Shown in pieces: positions 41,984-51,578 of a DNA stretch of 64,000 nucleotides (the stretch's first letter is position 1; each line of letters begins with the position of its first letter). A program made the position numbers and the translations under genes. This DNA is from Muricoccus harenae (GTDB lineage: Bacteria; Pseudomonadota; Alphaproteobacteria; Acetobacterales; Acetobacteraceae): the NCBI RefSeq assembly GCF_009848505.1, contig NZ_WWDL01000015.1, forward strand, positions 1 to 64,000, given 5' to 3'. The notes below the pieces were generated by a model. The model was not told the origin of the DNA. It saw only the letters and a program-made list of their open reading frames with translations, and searched no databases.

Positions 41984-43477
41984 ATGAGCGGCACGCAGAC
42001 CAGCGCCCAGGGCGCTGCCGTCACCACCGAGGAAGGCAGCCTATCGCTGCTCGACCAGGTGGTCGGCGCCACCCGGCAGACCGAGAAGGACCGCGCCCAG
42101 GAGCTGATCAAGGCCCTGGCCGAGGAGGCGCTGAAGGGCACCGTCACCTTCAGCCGCAACATGACGCAGACCTTCAACCGCGCCATCGCCGCGCTGGACG
42201 AGAAGATCAGCGAGCAGCTGAACGAGGTGATGCACCACCCGCGCTTCCTGAAGCTGGAAGGCTCCTGGCGCGGGCTGCACTACCTGGTGGACAAGTCCGA
42301 GACGGGCACCTCCCTCAAGCTCCGCATGATCCAGCTCTCCAAGAAGGAGCTGCATCGCGACCTGACCAAGGCGGTCGAGTTCGACCAGAGCCAACTCTTC
42401 AAGAAGATCTACGAGAGCGAGTTCGGCCTCCCCGGTGGCGAGCCTTACGGTGCGCTGATCGGCGACTACGAATGGACGGCCCATCCCGAGGACATCGAGT
42501 CCCTGGCCCAGATGTCCTCCGTCGCGGCGGCGGGCTTTGCGCCCTTCGTCTCGGGTGTCGGCGCCGGCATGTTCGGCTTCAAGGACTGGACCGAGCTGTC
42601 CAAGCCGCGCGACCTGGCGAAGATCTTTGAGACCCAGGAATACACGAAGTGGCGCTCCTTCCGTGAGCGCGACGACAGCCGCTTCTGCTCCCTCGTGATG
42701 CCGCGCACCATCGCCCGCCTGCCCTATGGCGCGGCGACCAAGCCGGTCGAGGAATTCGGCTACGAGGAGGCCCAGTTCAACGCCGATGGCTCCGCCAAGG
42801 CGATGAACCACGAGCACTACTGCTGGATGAACGCCGCCTATGTCATGGGCGCGCGGATGACCGATGCCTTTGCGCAATATGGCTGGTGCACCGCCATCCG
42901 CGGTGCCGAAGGCGGCGGCAAGGTGACGGACCTGCCTAACCACGTCTTCACCTCGGATGACGGTGACCTCGACGCCAAGTGCCCGACCGAGATCGCCATC
43001 ACCGACCGGCGTGAGGCCGAGCTCTCCAACCTCGGCTTCCTGCCGCTCTGCCACTACAAGAACACCGACTATGCCGTGTTCTTCGGCGCGCAGACTGTGC
43101 AGAAGCCGAAGAAGTATGACCGGCCCGAGGCGACGGCGAATGCCGCCATTTCCGCCCGCCTGCCCTACATCATGGCGACCAGCCGCTTCGCCCACTTCCT
43201 CAAGGTGATGGCGCGCGACAAGATCGGCTCCTTCATGGAGGCGAGCGACTGCGAGGTCTGGCTGAACCGCTGGATCCAGAACTACGTCAACCCGATGGAA
43301 GGTGCCGGGCAAGAATCGCGCGCCAAGTATCCGCTGCGAGAGGCGCAGATCGAGGTGCGTGAGATCCCGGGCAAGCCCGGCTCCTACAACGCGGTCGCGC
43401 ATCTGCGTCCCTGGCTGCAGATGGAGGAACTGACCACCTCCATGCGGATGGTGGCACGGATTCCGCAGAAGAGCTGA
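41984..43477 (+). CDS. tssC: type VI secretion system contractile sheath large subunit TssC
   Basis: This 497-residue protein begins four bases after tssB, with GGAGGGCTGAG upstream. Conserved blocks include [65 protein letters not shown] and, near the end, [20 protein letters not shown] and [20 protein letters not shown]. TssC is the main sheath component; its N-terminal helix is what ClpV recognises in other systems. Codon usage is highly biased, consistent with strong expression. A paralogue follows directly downstream. Confidence 0.97.
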   Translation: MSGTQTSAQGAAVTTEEGSLSLLDQVVGATRQTEKDRAQELIKALAEEALKGTVTFSRNMTQTFNRAIAALDEKISEQLNEVMHHPRFLKLEGSWRGLHYLVDKSETGTSLKLRMIQLSKKELHRDLTKAVEFDQSQLFKKIYESEFGLPGGEPYGALIGDYEWTAHPEDIESLAQMSSVAAAGFAPFVSGVGAGMFGFKDWTELSKPRDLAKIFETQEYTKWRSFRERDDSRFCSLVMPRTIARLPYGAATKPVEEFGYEEAQFNADGSAKAMNHEHYCWMNAAYVMGARMTDAFAQYGWCTAIRGAEGGGKVTDLPNHVFTSDDGDLDAKCPTEIAITDRREAELSNLGFLPLCHYKNTDYAVFFGAQTVQKPKKYDRPEATANAAISARLPYIMATSRFAHFLKVMARDKIGSFMEASDCEVWLNRWIQNYVNPMEGAGQESRAKYPLREAQIEVREIPGKPGSYNAVAHLRPWLQMEELTTSMRMVARIPQKS

Positions 43478-43507
43478 CGCAACGCTACGCATCGCCAATA
43501 CAATGCG

Positions 43508-45022
43508 ATGACGCCGCTGCGTGAAGCGGTGCGGCGGGGCCGGTTCTTCGGCGCCGCCCACGCAGAGTCGGCCACGGCCCTGACCGGCTGGATCGCTGAG
43601 CGCGACCGCGCCGCGATCCTGCGCGGCTGGTTCGGCGAGGAGGCGCTGGCAGCCATCCTCGCCGCCTCCACCGGACCGGCGGACGCCCTTGCCCGTTTGG
43701 AGGAGGCGATCGACCGCGACATCGCGGCGATCGACGCCTTGCTGTCGCGCGCGCTGGATGCGGTGCTGCACCATCCGCGCCTCTCCCGCCTGGAAGGTTC
43801 CTGGCGTGGCCTGAACTGGCTCACGGAGCGCGCCGAGGCGGATCGCATGATCCGCATCCGCCTGCTGCCCATCCGCTGGCAGGAATTGTCACGCGACCTA
43901 GAACGCGCGGCGGAGTTCGATCAGTCCAACCTCTTCCACAAGCTGCATGAGGAGGAGTTCGGCATCGCGGGGGGCGAGCCCTATGGCCTCATCCTTTGCG
44001 ACCATGAGGTGCGGCCTGGCCCCTCGGCCGGCCATCCGGTGGACGACGTCGCATTGCTCGGGCGCCTTGCCTCCGTGGCGGCGGCGGCCTTTTCGCCTGT
44101 CATCCTGCCGGTCGCCCCCGACATGCTGGGTCTGGGGAGCTTCGCCGAGGCGGGACCGGCGAGCGACCTCACCCTGGCCCTGCGTGGCCCTGACCGGCTG
44201 CGCTGGCGCAGCCTGGCGGGCCGTGACGACACGCGCTTTCTCGCCCTTGCTCTGCCGCGCACGCTCGGCCGGGCCGCGTGGCATGCCGATGGCACGCGGC
44301 CGGATCGTTTCGTGTATCGCGAGTACGTGCCGGACAGCGCCGCCCGCGTCTGGACCACGCCGATCTATGCCATGGCGGCGGTCGCGCTGCGGGCTTTCAG
44401 CCGCTATCGCTGGCCGGCGGAGCTGCGGGGCGCCGAGCCTTCCGCGATCCCGAGCGGCGGCGTGGTGGACGGGTTGCCGCATGAGCGCCTGCCCTCCGAC
44501 CCGCCAGGCCCGCCGCCGCGCCCGCCGCTGGAACTGGCGCTGACCGATGACCAGGAACGCGCCCTGGCTGATGCGAACATCGTCGCCCTTTGCGGGCTTG
44601 ATGGATTGCCCGAGGCGAGCTTCGGCGCTCTTCCCACGCTGCACCGCCCGCCGCGAATGACGACCGAGGTGGCGGATGCTAATCAGAGGCTTTCCGCGCA
44701 GCTGAACAACGTGCTCTGCGTCTGCCGCTTCGCGCATTGCGTGAAGGTGATGGGCCGCGACATGCTCGGCGCCTTCCTGGCCCCTGAGGAGGTCGAGCTG
44801 CGGCTCTCCCGCTGGCTCTCCAACCACGTCAGCGGCTTGGCCGGGAGCATCGACTCCGCCGCACGCTACCCGCTGCGCGATGCGCGGGTGGAGGTTCGGG
44901 AACAGCCCGGCCGCCCCGGCACCTATGGCTGCGTCATCCATCTGCAGCCGCACCACCAGCTTGACGATGTGGGCGCGGTGTTCCGTCTCGTCACCGATCT
45001 CGCCCGGCCCCGTGCTGCCTGA
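43508..45022 (+). CDS. impD: second TssC-family protein (ImpD type)
   Basis: This 504-residue TssC paralogue lies 30 bases after tssC. Shared blocks are [75 protein letters not shown] and AARYPLRDARVEVREQPGRP. The N-terminal 70 residues, where TssC carries its ClpV-interacting helix and its TssB contact, are different (VRRGRFFGAAHAESATALTG). The order tssB-tssC-impD-tagJ-tssE-tssF-tssG matches impB-impH of Rhizobium leguminosarum, where ImpD is the second TssC-like protein. Its role is unresolved: a minor sheath, end-cap or baseplate-proximal subunit is possible. Expression signals are weaker than for tssC. Confidence 0.9.
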   Translation: MTPLREAVRRGRFFGAAHAESATALTGWIAERDRAAILRGWFGEEALAAILAASTGPADALARLEEAIDRDIAAIDALLSRALDAVLHHPRLSRLEGSWRGLNWLTERAEADRMIRIRLLPIRWQELSRDLERAAEFDQSNLFHKLHEEEFGIAGGEPYGLILCDHEVRPGPSAGHPVDDVALLGRLASVAAAAFSPVILPVAPDMLGLGSFAEAGPASDLTLALRGPDRLRWRSLAGRDDTRFLALALPRTLGRAAWHADGTRPDRFVYREYVPDSAARVWTTPIYAMAAVALRAFSRYRWPAELRGAEPSAIPSGGVVDGLPHERLPSDPPGPPPRPPLELALTDDQERALADANIVALCGLDGLPEASFGALPTLHRPPRMTTEVADANQRLSAQLNNVLCVCRFAHCVKVMGRDMLGAFLAPEEVELRLSRWLSNHVSGLAGSIDSAARYPLRDARVEVREQPGRPGTYGCVIHLQPHHQLDDVGAVFRLVTDLARPRAA

Positions 45023-45082
45023 TGAAACCGCGATCCGACCGGGCCGACGCCCGCGCCTGATGCTCCGAGGAGGATAGAAGCC

Positions 45083-45895
45083 TTGTCCAAGACCGCCGAG
45101 GCCCTTCGTGCCGGCGACCTGCCGGCGGCCGTCGCCGCTGCCCAGGCGCAGGTGAAGGCGGCACCGCGCGATGCCGATGCCCGCTGGCTGCTCGCCGAGC
45201 TGCTGTTGCTCTCGGGCGATGCGGAACGCGCCGACCGCATGCTGGACGCCGCCGTGCTCGAGGATCCCAACCCCGCGGTGCTGGAGTTCCGGCGCCTGCT
45301 GCGCGCCGAGACCGCGCGTGCCCAGGTCTGGGCGGAAGGCCGTGCGCCCGTCTTCCAGGGACAAGAGGCCACCCCCGCCCAGGCGGCCGCGTTGCGTGCC
45401 GCGGTCCTGCTGCGCACCGGCGACATTCCCGCCGCCGCCGCCGCGGCGGCGGAAGCCGAAAGCCTGCGCCCGCGCATCGCTGGTCAGGCGGAGCTGGCCG
45501 ATGGCCGCAGTATCACCTTCGACGACCTGCGCGATGCGGACGATCTGGCCGCGCCGGGGCTGGAGATCCTCACCACTGCCGGCGAGCACATGCTGCTGCC
45601 TCTGGAGCGCGTCGCCAGCCTCGTTTTCACCCCCGGCCGTCGCCCGCGCGACATCGCCTGGCGGCGGGCGGACCTCATTATGAAGGACGATTCCGAGGGG
45701 TCGGTCTTCGTCACCGCGCTCTATCCCCGCGGCAGCCTGCCACTCACCGACGAGATGCGGCTCGGCCGCGTGACCGAGTGGGAGGAGCTGGTGGAAGGCG
45801 ATGCCGTCGTCGTACGGGGCGCCGGGCAGCGGCTCCTGCTGGTGGGCGAGGATGCGGTGCCGGTGTCCGAGCTCGCCTCACTGCGCCTGGCATGA
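45083..45895 (+). CDS. tagJ: type VI secretion accessory protein TagJ (ImpE)
   Basis: This 270-residue protein starts with TTG at 45083, preceded by GGAGGA. The N-terminal TPR-like helical region (ALRAGDLPAAVAAAQAQVKA, DADARWLLAELLLLSGDAER) is followed by an ImpE beta-rich domain with VASLVFTPGRRPRDIAWRRA, SVFVTALYPRGS and GRVTEWEELVEG. In Pseudomonas aeruginosa the TagJ homologue (HsiE1) binds the TssB homologue (HsiB1) and modulates ClpV-dependent sheath turnover. Position after impD is standard for imp-type clusters. Cytosolic, normal length. Confidence 0.92.
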   Translation: MSKTAEALRAGDLPAAVAAAQAQVKAAPRDADARWLLAELLLLSGDAERADRMLDAAVLEDPNPAVLEFRRLLRAETARAQVWAEGRAPVFQGQEATPAQAAALRAAVLLRTGDIPAAAAAAAEAESLRPRIAGQAELADGRSITFDDLRDADDLAAPGLEILTTAGEHMLLPLERVASLVFTPGRRPRDIAWRRADLIMKDDSEGSVFVTALYPRGSLPLTDEMRLGRVTEWEELVEGDAVVVRGAGQRLLLVGEDAVPVSELASLRLA

Positions 45896-45920
45896 TCACG
45901 ACGCGGGCGGATAGGGCGTG

Positions 45921-46424
45921 ATGAGCGATCACCGGCATTCGGGCCCGCAGCCGGGCGCGCTGCGCGTCCGCTTGCCGCTGCTCGACCGGCTGCTGGACGA
46001 AGCGCCGGAGCAGGTGCGCGACACCCCGCCGACGGCCGCCCGCGCGCTCGAGATCCTGCGCGCCGGCGTGCGGCGCGACCTGGAAGCGCTGCTGAACGCC
46101 CGCCGCCGCCGCTGGCTCCTGCCGGAGGCCATGCCGGCCTTGCTGCGCTCGCCGCTCGGCTACGGCATCCCGGACGCCACCTCGGGCAGCTTCGCAATGG
46201 ACGACGCGCGGGAGGAGCTGGCGCGGGAGGTGGAGGCGGTGATCCGCCGCTTCGAACCGCGGCTGACGAATGTATCGGTCACCCTGCGCCCGTCCAACGA
46301 GTTGGATCGGACCCTGCGGCTCCGTGTGACGGCGCTGCTCCGGACCGATCCGGTTCCGGAGCCGATCTCCTTCGACACGATGCTGGAGGCCGTCAGCCAC
46401 GAGGTGCGGGTGGCCGAACGATGA
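45921..46424 (+). CDS. tssE: type VI secretion system baseplate subunit TssE
   Basis: This 167-residue gp25-like protein is read from the ATG at 45921; a GTG immediately before it would add one residue. RVRLPLLDRLLDEAPEQVRD, LRAGVRRDLEALLNARRRRW and YGIPDATSGS are family hallmarks, with the EALLN-R block (EALLNARRR) at the centre. The C-terminal half (VIRRFEPRLTNVSVTLRP) is the gp25/lysozyme-like fold. It is part of the baseplate wedge with TssF and TssG. It lies 25 bases from tssF. Confidence 0.95.
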   Translation: MSDHRHSGPQPGALRVRLPLLDRLLDEAPEQVRDTPPTAARALEILRAGVRRDLEALLNARRRRWLLPEAMPALLRSPLGYGIPDATSGSFAMDDAREELAREVEAVIRRFEPRLTNVSVTLRPSNELDRTLRLRVTALLRTDPVPEPISFDTMLEAVSHEVRVAER

Positions 46425-46448
46425 GCGCGGGTGGATAATGGCCGCGCG

Positions 46449-48278
46449 ATGAGCGAAAGCCTCCTCCCCTTCTACAACGCCGAGCTGGAGGCGCTGCGCA
46501 AGCTCGCCGGCGAGTTCGCGGAGGCGCATCCGAAGATTGCCGGCCGGCTTCGCGTCACCCGCGACGGCACGGGGGACGACCCGCATGTCGAGCGGCTGCT
46601 GGAGGGCGTTGCCTTCCTCGCCGCGCGGGTGCAGCACCGGCTCGAGGACGAGCTGCCCGAGTTCAGCGACGCGTTGCTGGAACTGCTTTCACCGCATCTG
46701 CTCGCGCCGGTGCCGAGCATGACAACCCTGCGTCTCTTGCCACGCCCGGAGGCGCGCGGCCCCGCCAAGGTCGCGCGCGGCCTCACAGTCGAGACGGAGC
46801 CGGTCGCGGGCGGGCAACCGCTGCGTTATGTCACCTGCCATCCGGTGACGCTCTGGCCGATCCGGATCGAGGCGGCGCGGCTGATGGGCCTGCCCTTCGC
46901 CGCCCCCGCCAATCCCCGCGCTCCGCGCGCCGCTGCCTGCCTGCGGCTGACATTGCGCACTGCCGCGCCGGATCTGCCCTTCTCAGCGATCGAGCTCGAC
47001 AAGCTGCGGCTGCATCTGCCCGGCACTGGCACGACCGCCTTTGCCTTGCATGAGCTGCTGTCCACGGCCTGCCTCGGCGTGGCCCTTGCGGATGCACCCT
47101 CTGATCCTTCCCCGACGCTTCTGCCCGCGACCGCGCTGCGTCCGGCGGGGATGACCCGGGACGAGGCGGCGCTGCCCTGGCCGCGCCGGGCCTTCGACGG
47201 CCATCGCCTGCTGACCGAGTATTTCGCCTTCCCCGAGAAGTTCCTCTACCTCGATCTCGAGGGGCTGGACGCACGCAGCCTGATGCAGGCGAGCGACCGG
47301 CTGGAGGTGTTTGTCTATCTCTCCCGCGCCGCACCGGCGCTGGAGCGCGCGGTGACGGCCGAGACGCTGGCCCTGCACTGCACCCCGGCCGTGAACCTGT
47401 TCCCGCAGCGCTGCGAGCCCATCTCGCTCGACGGCACCCAGTCCGACTGGACCGTGCTGCCCGATGCGCGCCGCCCTGCCGCGATCGAGATCCATTCCAT
47501 CCGCCAGGTGCGCGAGACGCGGCCCGACGGAGCGCGGCGCAACGTGCAGCCCTTCCACCGCCTGGCCCGGGACACGGCGGCAGAGACGGTGGCGTCCGAG
47601 GCGCAATGGATCGCCCGCCGCCTACCCGCCCCCTCCCCCCTCACCGGCACCGAGACACGGCTGATGCTGCGGGACACGAGCTTCGACCCGATGGCGCCGG
47701 CCGATGGCGTGCTCACCGTCGAGGCGCTCTGCCTCAACCGGGATCTGCCGGACCTGCTGCCCTTTGGCGGCGGGCAGCCCCATCTGCGGATCGTGGATCC
47801 GGCCCCTGTAGGCGCCGCGGAATGCCTGCGTGCGCCCAGCTCCACCCTGCGCTTCCCGCTGCGCCAGCGCGGCGGCTGGCGGCTCGTCTCGCATCTCGCG
47901 CTCAACCATCTGGGCGTGATGGGCGGCACGGATGCGGCGCTGGCGCTGCGCGAGATGCTGCGCCTGCATGACCTGCGCGATGCCCCGGAGACGCGCAACG
48001 CAATCGCCGGCCTGCTGTCGGTAGAGGCGAAGCCAGGGCTGGCGCGCATCCCCGGCCAGCGGCCCGGCGTCTTCACCCGCGGAATCGATGTCACCCTCAC
48101 CTTCGATCCCCAAAGCTGGGCCTCGGACGCGCTCTATCTTCTGGCCGCGGTGCTGGAGCAGTTCCTGGCGCTGCAGATCTCGGTGAACGGCTTCGTACGG
48201 ACGCGCGCCGTACTGCGCGGGCGGAGCGAGGCCGTGGCCTCCTGGCCACCACGCAGCGGCACGCGGGTGCTGCTGTGA
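46449..48278 (+). CDS. tssF: type VI secretion system baseplate subunit TssF
   Basis: This 609-residue protein uses the ATG at 46449, because the family begins LLPFYNAELEALRKLAGEFA; an in-frame ATG 18 bases upstream is possible. DPHVERLLEGVAFLAARVQH, ELPEFSDALLELLSPHLLAP and FAFPEKFLYLDLEG are diagnostic of TssF/VasA. The C-terminal part with YLLAAVLEQFLALQISVNGF is likewise conserved. TssF forms the baseplate wedge with TssG (two TssF per TssG). Its stop overlaps the GTG of tssG by four bases (GTGA). Confidence 0.96.
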   Translation: MSESLLPFYNAELEALRKLAGEFAEAHPKIAGRLRVTRDGTGDDPHVERLLEGVAFLAARVQHRLEDELPEFSDALLELLSPHLLAPVPSMTTLRLLPRPEARGPAKVARGLTVETEPVAGGQPLRYVTCHPVTLWPIRIEAARLMGLPFAAPANPRAPRAAACLRLTLRTAAPDLPFSAIELDKLRLHLPGTGTTAFALHELLSTACLGVALADAPSDPSPTLLPATALRPAGMTRDEAALPWPRRAFDGHRLLTEYFAFPEKFLYLDLEGLDARSLMQASDRLEVFVYLSRAAPALERAVTAETLALHCTPAVNLFPQRCEPISLDGTQSDWTVLPDARRPAAIEIHSIRQVRETRPDGARRNVQPFHRLARDTAAETVASEAQWIARRLPAPSPLTGTETRLMLRDTSFDPMAPADGVLTVEALCLNRDLPDLLPFGGGQPHLRIVDPAPVGAAECLRAPSSTLRFPLRQRGGWRLVSHLALNHLGVMGGTDAALALREMLRLHDLRDAPETRNAIAGLLSVEAKPGLARIPGQRPGVFTRGIDVTLTFDPQSWASDALYLLAAVLEQFLALQISVNGFVRTRAVLRGRSEAVASWPPRSGTRVLL

Positions 48279-49309
48279 GCAGCGGGACGGAAACGGGGGA
48301 GCGGCTCGATCCCTCCGCCGAGAGCGCGCCGGACATCACGGTCACGACGCATCCGCCGCCGCTGCCTGACAGTCCCAACGGGCGGCTTGTCGCCGAGCCG
48401 TCGCGTTTCGATCTGGACCAGGCCGCGCATGTGCTCGCGCGCGGCCGGGACATCGCCGATCTCCGTTTCCGCTCCGTCGCCAGGCTGGATCTGCCGGCCG
48501 GCGAGGTGGCGGCGGCCGATCTACGCAGCCGCAGCCTGGCGGCGCCGACCTTCGGCCTGATCGGCACCAATGGCGCCCTGCCGCGCCACTACACCGCCAT
48601 CGCCGCCGCCGAGCAACGGAACCTCCCGCCCAGCCGCCGCCGGGACGGCGCGGCCCTCGTCGCCTTCCTCGAAATGCTGTCCCGGCGCTTCACCGGGCTC
48701 TGGGTAAAGGCCGGCGCAAAGGTGCGGCCGGCGCGCGATCCGTCCCGGGCCGATGCCGCCCTGTCCGCCGCCATCGGCATGGCCACGCCGGGGCTGGACG
48801 GGCGGCTGGCAACGCCGCTCTCCGGCCTGCTCTACCATGCCGGCCATCTGGCCAACCGCACCCGCAGCGCCGAGCGCCTTGCCGCGCTGCTGGAGGAGGA
48901 GACGGGTCGGCCCGTGGAAATCGTGGAATTCGTCGGCGGCTGGCAGCGTGTGCCGACGCCGGAGCGCAGCCGGCTGGGCGGCGCCTTCTCGCAACTGGGC
49001 GTGGATGCCGCGGCCGGGGCGCAGATCTGGGATCCCGCGGCGCGCTTCGTCATCCGCATCGGCCCGATGGAGCTTGACGCCTTCGAGGCGTTGCAGCCCG
49101 GAACTTCCACCTTCCGCCGCATCTGCGACCTGACGCGGCTGCATGTCGGGCCGGAGATCGACTTCGCAGTGAACCCGGTGCTCGCGGCGGGCGCCGTGCC
49201 ACCGCTGCGGATGGGGCAGGCCCGGCTCGGGCGCACCGGCTGGATCACCGCCTCCCGTCCCCGCCTGCGCGACGCAGCGGACGCCATGCTCCGCCCCGAG
49301 GTCGCGTGA
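48275..49309 (+). CDS. tssG: type VI secretion system baseplate subunit TssG
   Basis: This 344-residue protein has a GTG start overlapping the tssF stop. RFDLDQAAHVLARGRDIADL, FGLIGTNGALPRHYTAIAAA and FLEMLSRRFTGLWV are the conserved TssG motifs (FGL-G-GPLP-HYTE type). VEIVEFVGGWQRVP and the C-terminal RLGRTGWITASRPR also fit. It completes the tssE-tssF-tssG baseplate set. An N-terminal Pro/Asp-rich extension of about 40 residues is longer than usual. Confidence 0.95.
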   Translation: MSSGTETGERLDPSAESAPDITVTTHPPPLPDSPNGRLVAEPSRFDLDQAAHVLARGRDIADLRFRSVARLDLPAGEVAAADLRSRSLAAPTFGLIGTNGALPRHYTAIAAAEQRNLPPSRRRDGAALVAFLEMLSRRFTGLWVKAGAKVRPARDPSRADAALSAAIGMATPGLDGRLATPLSGLLYHAGHLANRTRSAERLAALLEEETGRPVEIVEFVGGWQRVPTPERSRLGGAFSQLGVDAAAGAQIWDPAARFVIRIGPMELDAFEALQPGTSTFRRICDLTRLHVGPEIDFAVNPVLAAGAVPPLRMGQARLGRTGWITASRPRLRDAADAMLRPEVA

Positions 49310-49353
49310 CGCCACGATGACCGGTTCTGCCGAATGACCAGAGGAACATCACG

Positions 49354-50841
49354 ATGACGGCCTGGAGCCGCGGCTATGTCGCGGATTCGCCCTATACGGC
49401 CTCCTACCACCCTGCGCAGGTGCCAGCGCATCTTGCGCTGGCCGCCGCAATGAATGGCGTCGCCTGGCGCCCGCGCGAGCGGATGACGGTGGCCGATATC
49501 GGCTGCGGCCGCGGCTATGTCATCGCGGCCCTGGCCGGCGCCAATCCCGGCTGGACTTGCCTGGGCATCGACTACAACCCTGCCCATGTGTCGGAGCTCT
49601 CGGACTTCGCCGATGCCGCAGGGCTCGACAATCTCGGCGTGATGGAAGCCGATCTGGCGGCGCTGTCCGATGCTGAGATCGACTCCCTGCCGCCACTCGA
49701 TGTCGCCATGCTGCATGGCGTCTGGACCTGGGTGTCGGATGCGGTGCGTGAAGGCATCGTCCGGCTGCTGCAGCGCAGGCTGAAGCCGGGCGGCATTGTC
49801 TACATCGCCTATAATGCCCTGCCCGGCTTTGGCGCGGATGCGGCGCTGCAGCGTGTCATCCGCCTCGGCGCCTCAATGCAGGTGAAGGGCGACAGCACGG
49901 AGCGTGCACAGGCCGCCCTGCCGCTGGTGCGCGCGCTGCATGAAGCCAGCGCGGTGAACCTGCCGAAGACACCCATGCTCCAGCATATCCTGCGTGAGGG
50001 CGAAGGGATCAACGCCGCCTATCTGGCACATGAGATGATGACGGCGCATTGGCGCCCGGTCTTCTTCGCCGACATGGTGGAGGCACTGGCGCCCGCGCGG
50101 CTCGACTATGTCGGCAGTGCCACGCTGGCCGAGAACCTGCCCGACATGCTGCTGGAGCCGGCGCAGCGCGCCATCTGGGACGACATGCCCGAGGGCGTCG
50201 CCCGCGAAACCATCAAGGACCTCTTTCTCCAGCGTCCTTTCCGCCGTGACGTCTTCATCCGCGGCGCCCGGCGCATTGACCGCCAGGAGGCGCTGGACCC
50301 GATCATCCTCGCCCAGGTCGCGCATCGTCCGGAGGGGCTTCCTTTCCTCCCGACCCCGCGCGGCAAGGCCGAGCTGCCGAAGGCGGCCACGGACCCGATC
50401 ATGGCGGCGCTCGCTCAGGGGCCGCAGCGCCTCGGCACGCTGCGCGCGCTGCCGGAACGCACGCTGACACCCGAGGAGGTTCTGGTGATGCTCGACGGCA
50501 CCAGCACCGCCATGCCCATCTGGCGCCCCGCGCCGGACGAGGCGACGCTGCGCAAGGCTCGCCGCTTCAATGCCGGGGCCGCCGCCTTCCATGCCGCCGG
50601 TGGCGTTGGTGAGGAACGCATCGCCATGGCCTCCCCGCTCATGGGCGCGGGCGTGCCCTGCACGCCGCTGGAGCTTACCCTGGCGTCGCAGCCCGATATC
50701 GCCGAGGCGCCTGACGCCGCCGTTCTGCTGGATCGCATACGACCGGGCCTCGAAGGCGAGGAGCGCGAGCAGGCGGCCGGAATCATCGCGCATACGATCC
50801 GGGAAAGGATGCCGTTCTGGCGGCGTCTCGGTGTAGCGTGA
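49354..50841 (+). CDS. SAM-dependent methyltransferase with methyltransferase regulatory domain
   Basis: This 495-residue cytosolic protein has a class I methyltransferase fold at about 1-200: motif I VADIGCGRGY (46-55), LGIDYNPAHV and RLKPGGIVYIAYNALPG. Residues about 215-320 match the MethyTransf_Reg type (AYLAHEMMTAHWRPVFFADM, GSATLAENLPDML, LQRPFRRDVFIRGARRID). A C-terminal helical region (about 340-495) is of unknown function. It follows tssG by 45 bases on the same strand, within the T6SS run and before ompA. The acceptor is unknown; candidates are a T6SS protein, a small molecule or a cargo protein. It is not a core T6SS gene. Confidence 0.85.
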   Translation: MTAWSRGYVADSPYTASYHPAQVPAHLALAAAMNGVAWRPRERMTVADIGCGRGYVIAALAGANPGWTCLGIDYNPAHVSELSDFADAAGLDNLGVMEADLAALSDAEIDSLPPLDVAMLHGVWTWVSDAVREGIVRLLQRRLKPGGIVYIAYNALPGFGADAALQRVIRLGASMQVKGDSTERAQAALPLVRALHEASAVNLPKTPMLQHILREGEGINAAYLAHEMMTAHWRPVFFADMVEALAPARLDYVGSATLAENLPDMLLEPAQRAIWDDMPEGVARETIKDLFLQRPFRRDVFIRGARRIDRQEALDPIILAQVAHRPEGLPFLPTPRGKAELPKAATDPIMAALAQGPQRLGTLRALPERTLTPEEVLVMLDGTSTAMPIWRPAPDEATLRKARRFNAGAAAFHAAGGVGEERIAMASPLMGAGVPCTPLELTLASQPDIAEAPDAAVLLDRIRPGLEGEEREQAAGIIAHTIRERMPFWRRLGVA

Positions 50842-50917
50842 CGCGCCCGGCGAATCCCGCCCCATGACCACCCTGCGCCCGGAAAATCACCCGGCCCGAC
50901 GCACCAGGAGAAACGCC

Positions 50918-51541
50918 ATGCCGCGTCCCTATCGCATCGTCCTCACCCTCGGCGCCGCCCTGCTCGCCGCGCAGGCCGTGCCCGCGATGGCGCAGTCCGA
51001 CACGCGCGCGATGCAGATGATCGAGCAGCTCCGTCCGGGCGGTGGCACGCGCGGCATCCGCATGCCGGGCACTGAGCCAGCCGCACCCGCGGCGCAGCCC
51101 AGCCAGCCCGCCGCCTCTTCCTCCAGCCAGGCAGCCGCGCCCGCGCGGGTGACGCGCCCGCCGCAACAGGAGACGACGGCCCCGGTCGGCACCCCGGCCC
51201 TGTCCATCACCGTGCAGTTCGCAACCAACTCCGCGGCGCTCACTCCGGCGGCGGAGCGCGCCCTCGCCCCGCTCGGCCAGGCGCTATCATCCGCCGAGTT
51301 GGCGCCCTACCGCTTCCGGATCGAGGGTCACACGGATACGGCCGGCCCGGACGTCATGAATCGCGAACTCTCCCAGCGGCGGGCGGAAGCGGTGCGGGAC
51401 TTCCTGATGCAGCGCTACAACGTGCCGGCGGCGCGGCTTGAGGCGGTGGGATTGGGCGAAAGCCAGCTCCTGGTGAAGACCGGCGATGAAAGGCCGGAAC
51501 AGCGGAATCGCCGGGTCCAGGTACTGAACATCGGCGGCTAA
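50918..51541 (+). CDS. OmpA-family peptidoglycan-binding protein
   Basis: This 207-residue protein starts at the ATG at 50918, after AGGAG at good spacing. Signal peptide 1-26 ends AQAVPAMAQ. A Pro/Ala/Ser/Gln-rich linker (about 40-95) leads to an OmpA C-terminal domain: FATNSAALTPAAERALAPLG, FRIEGHTDTAGPDVMN and LSQRRAEAVRDFLMQRYNVP, with the diaminopimelate-binding Asp/Arg pattern. It has no lipobox or beta-barrel, so it is probably periplasmic and wall-bound. It may help anchor the secretion complex in place of TssJ/TagL-type proteins, though TssL already carries an OmpA domain. Confidence 0.9.
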   Translation: MPRPYRIVLTLGAALLAAQAVPAMAQSDTRAMQMIEQLRPGGGTRGIRMPGTEPAAPAAQPSQPAASSSSQAAAPARVTRPPQQETTAPVGTPALSITVQFATNSAALTPAAERALAPLGQALSSAELAPYRFRIEGHTDTAGPDVMNRELSQRRAEAVRDFLMQRYNVPAARLEAVGLGESQLLVKTGDERPEQRNRRVQVLNIGG

Positions 51542-51578
51542 TTCGCGAGGCAGGGACAGGCGTCCGGGTCAAGGCGCC

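Noticed and set aside
42041-43774. Long open frame (about 577 codons) antisense to tssC
   Set aside because: Opposite a highly conserved sheath gene with strong codon bias, which produces antisense open frames automatically.
50918-51541. OmpA-type protein as the missing TssJ
   Set aside because: It has a plain signal peptide without lipobox and an OmpA C-terminal domain, not the small transthyretin-like lipoprotein fold of TssJ.
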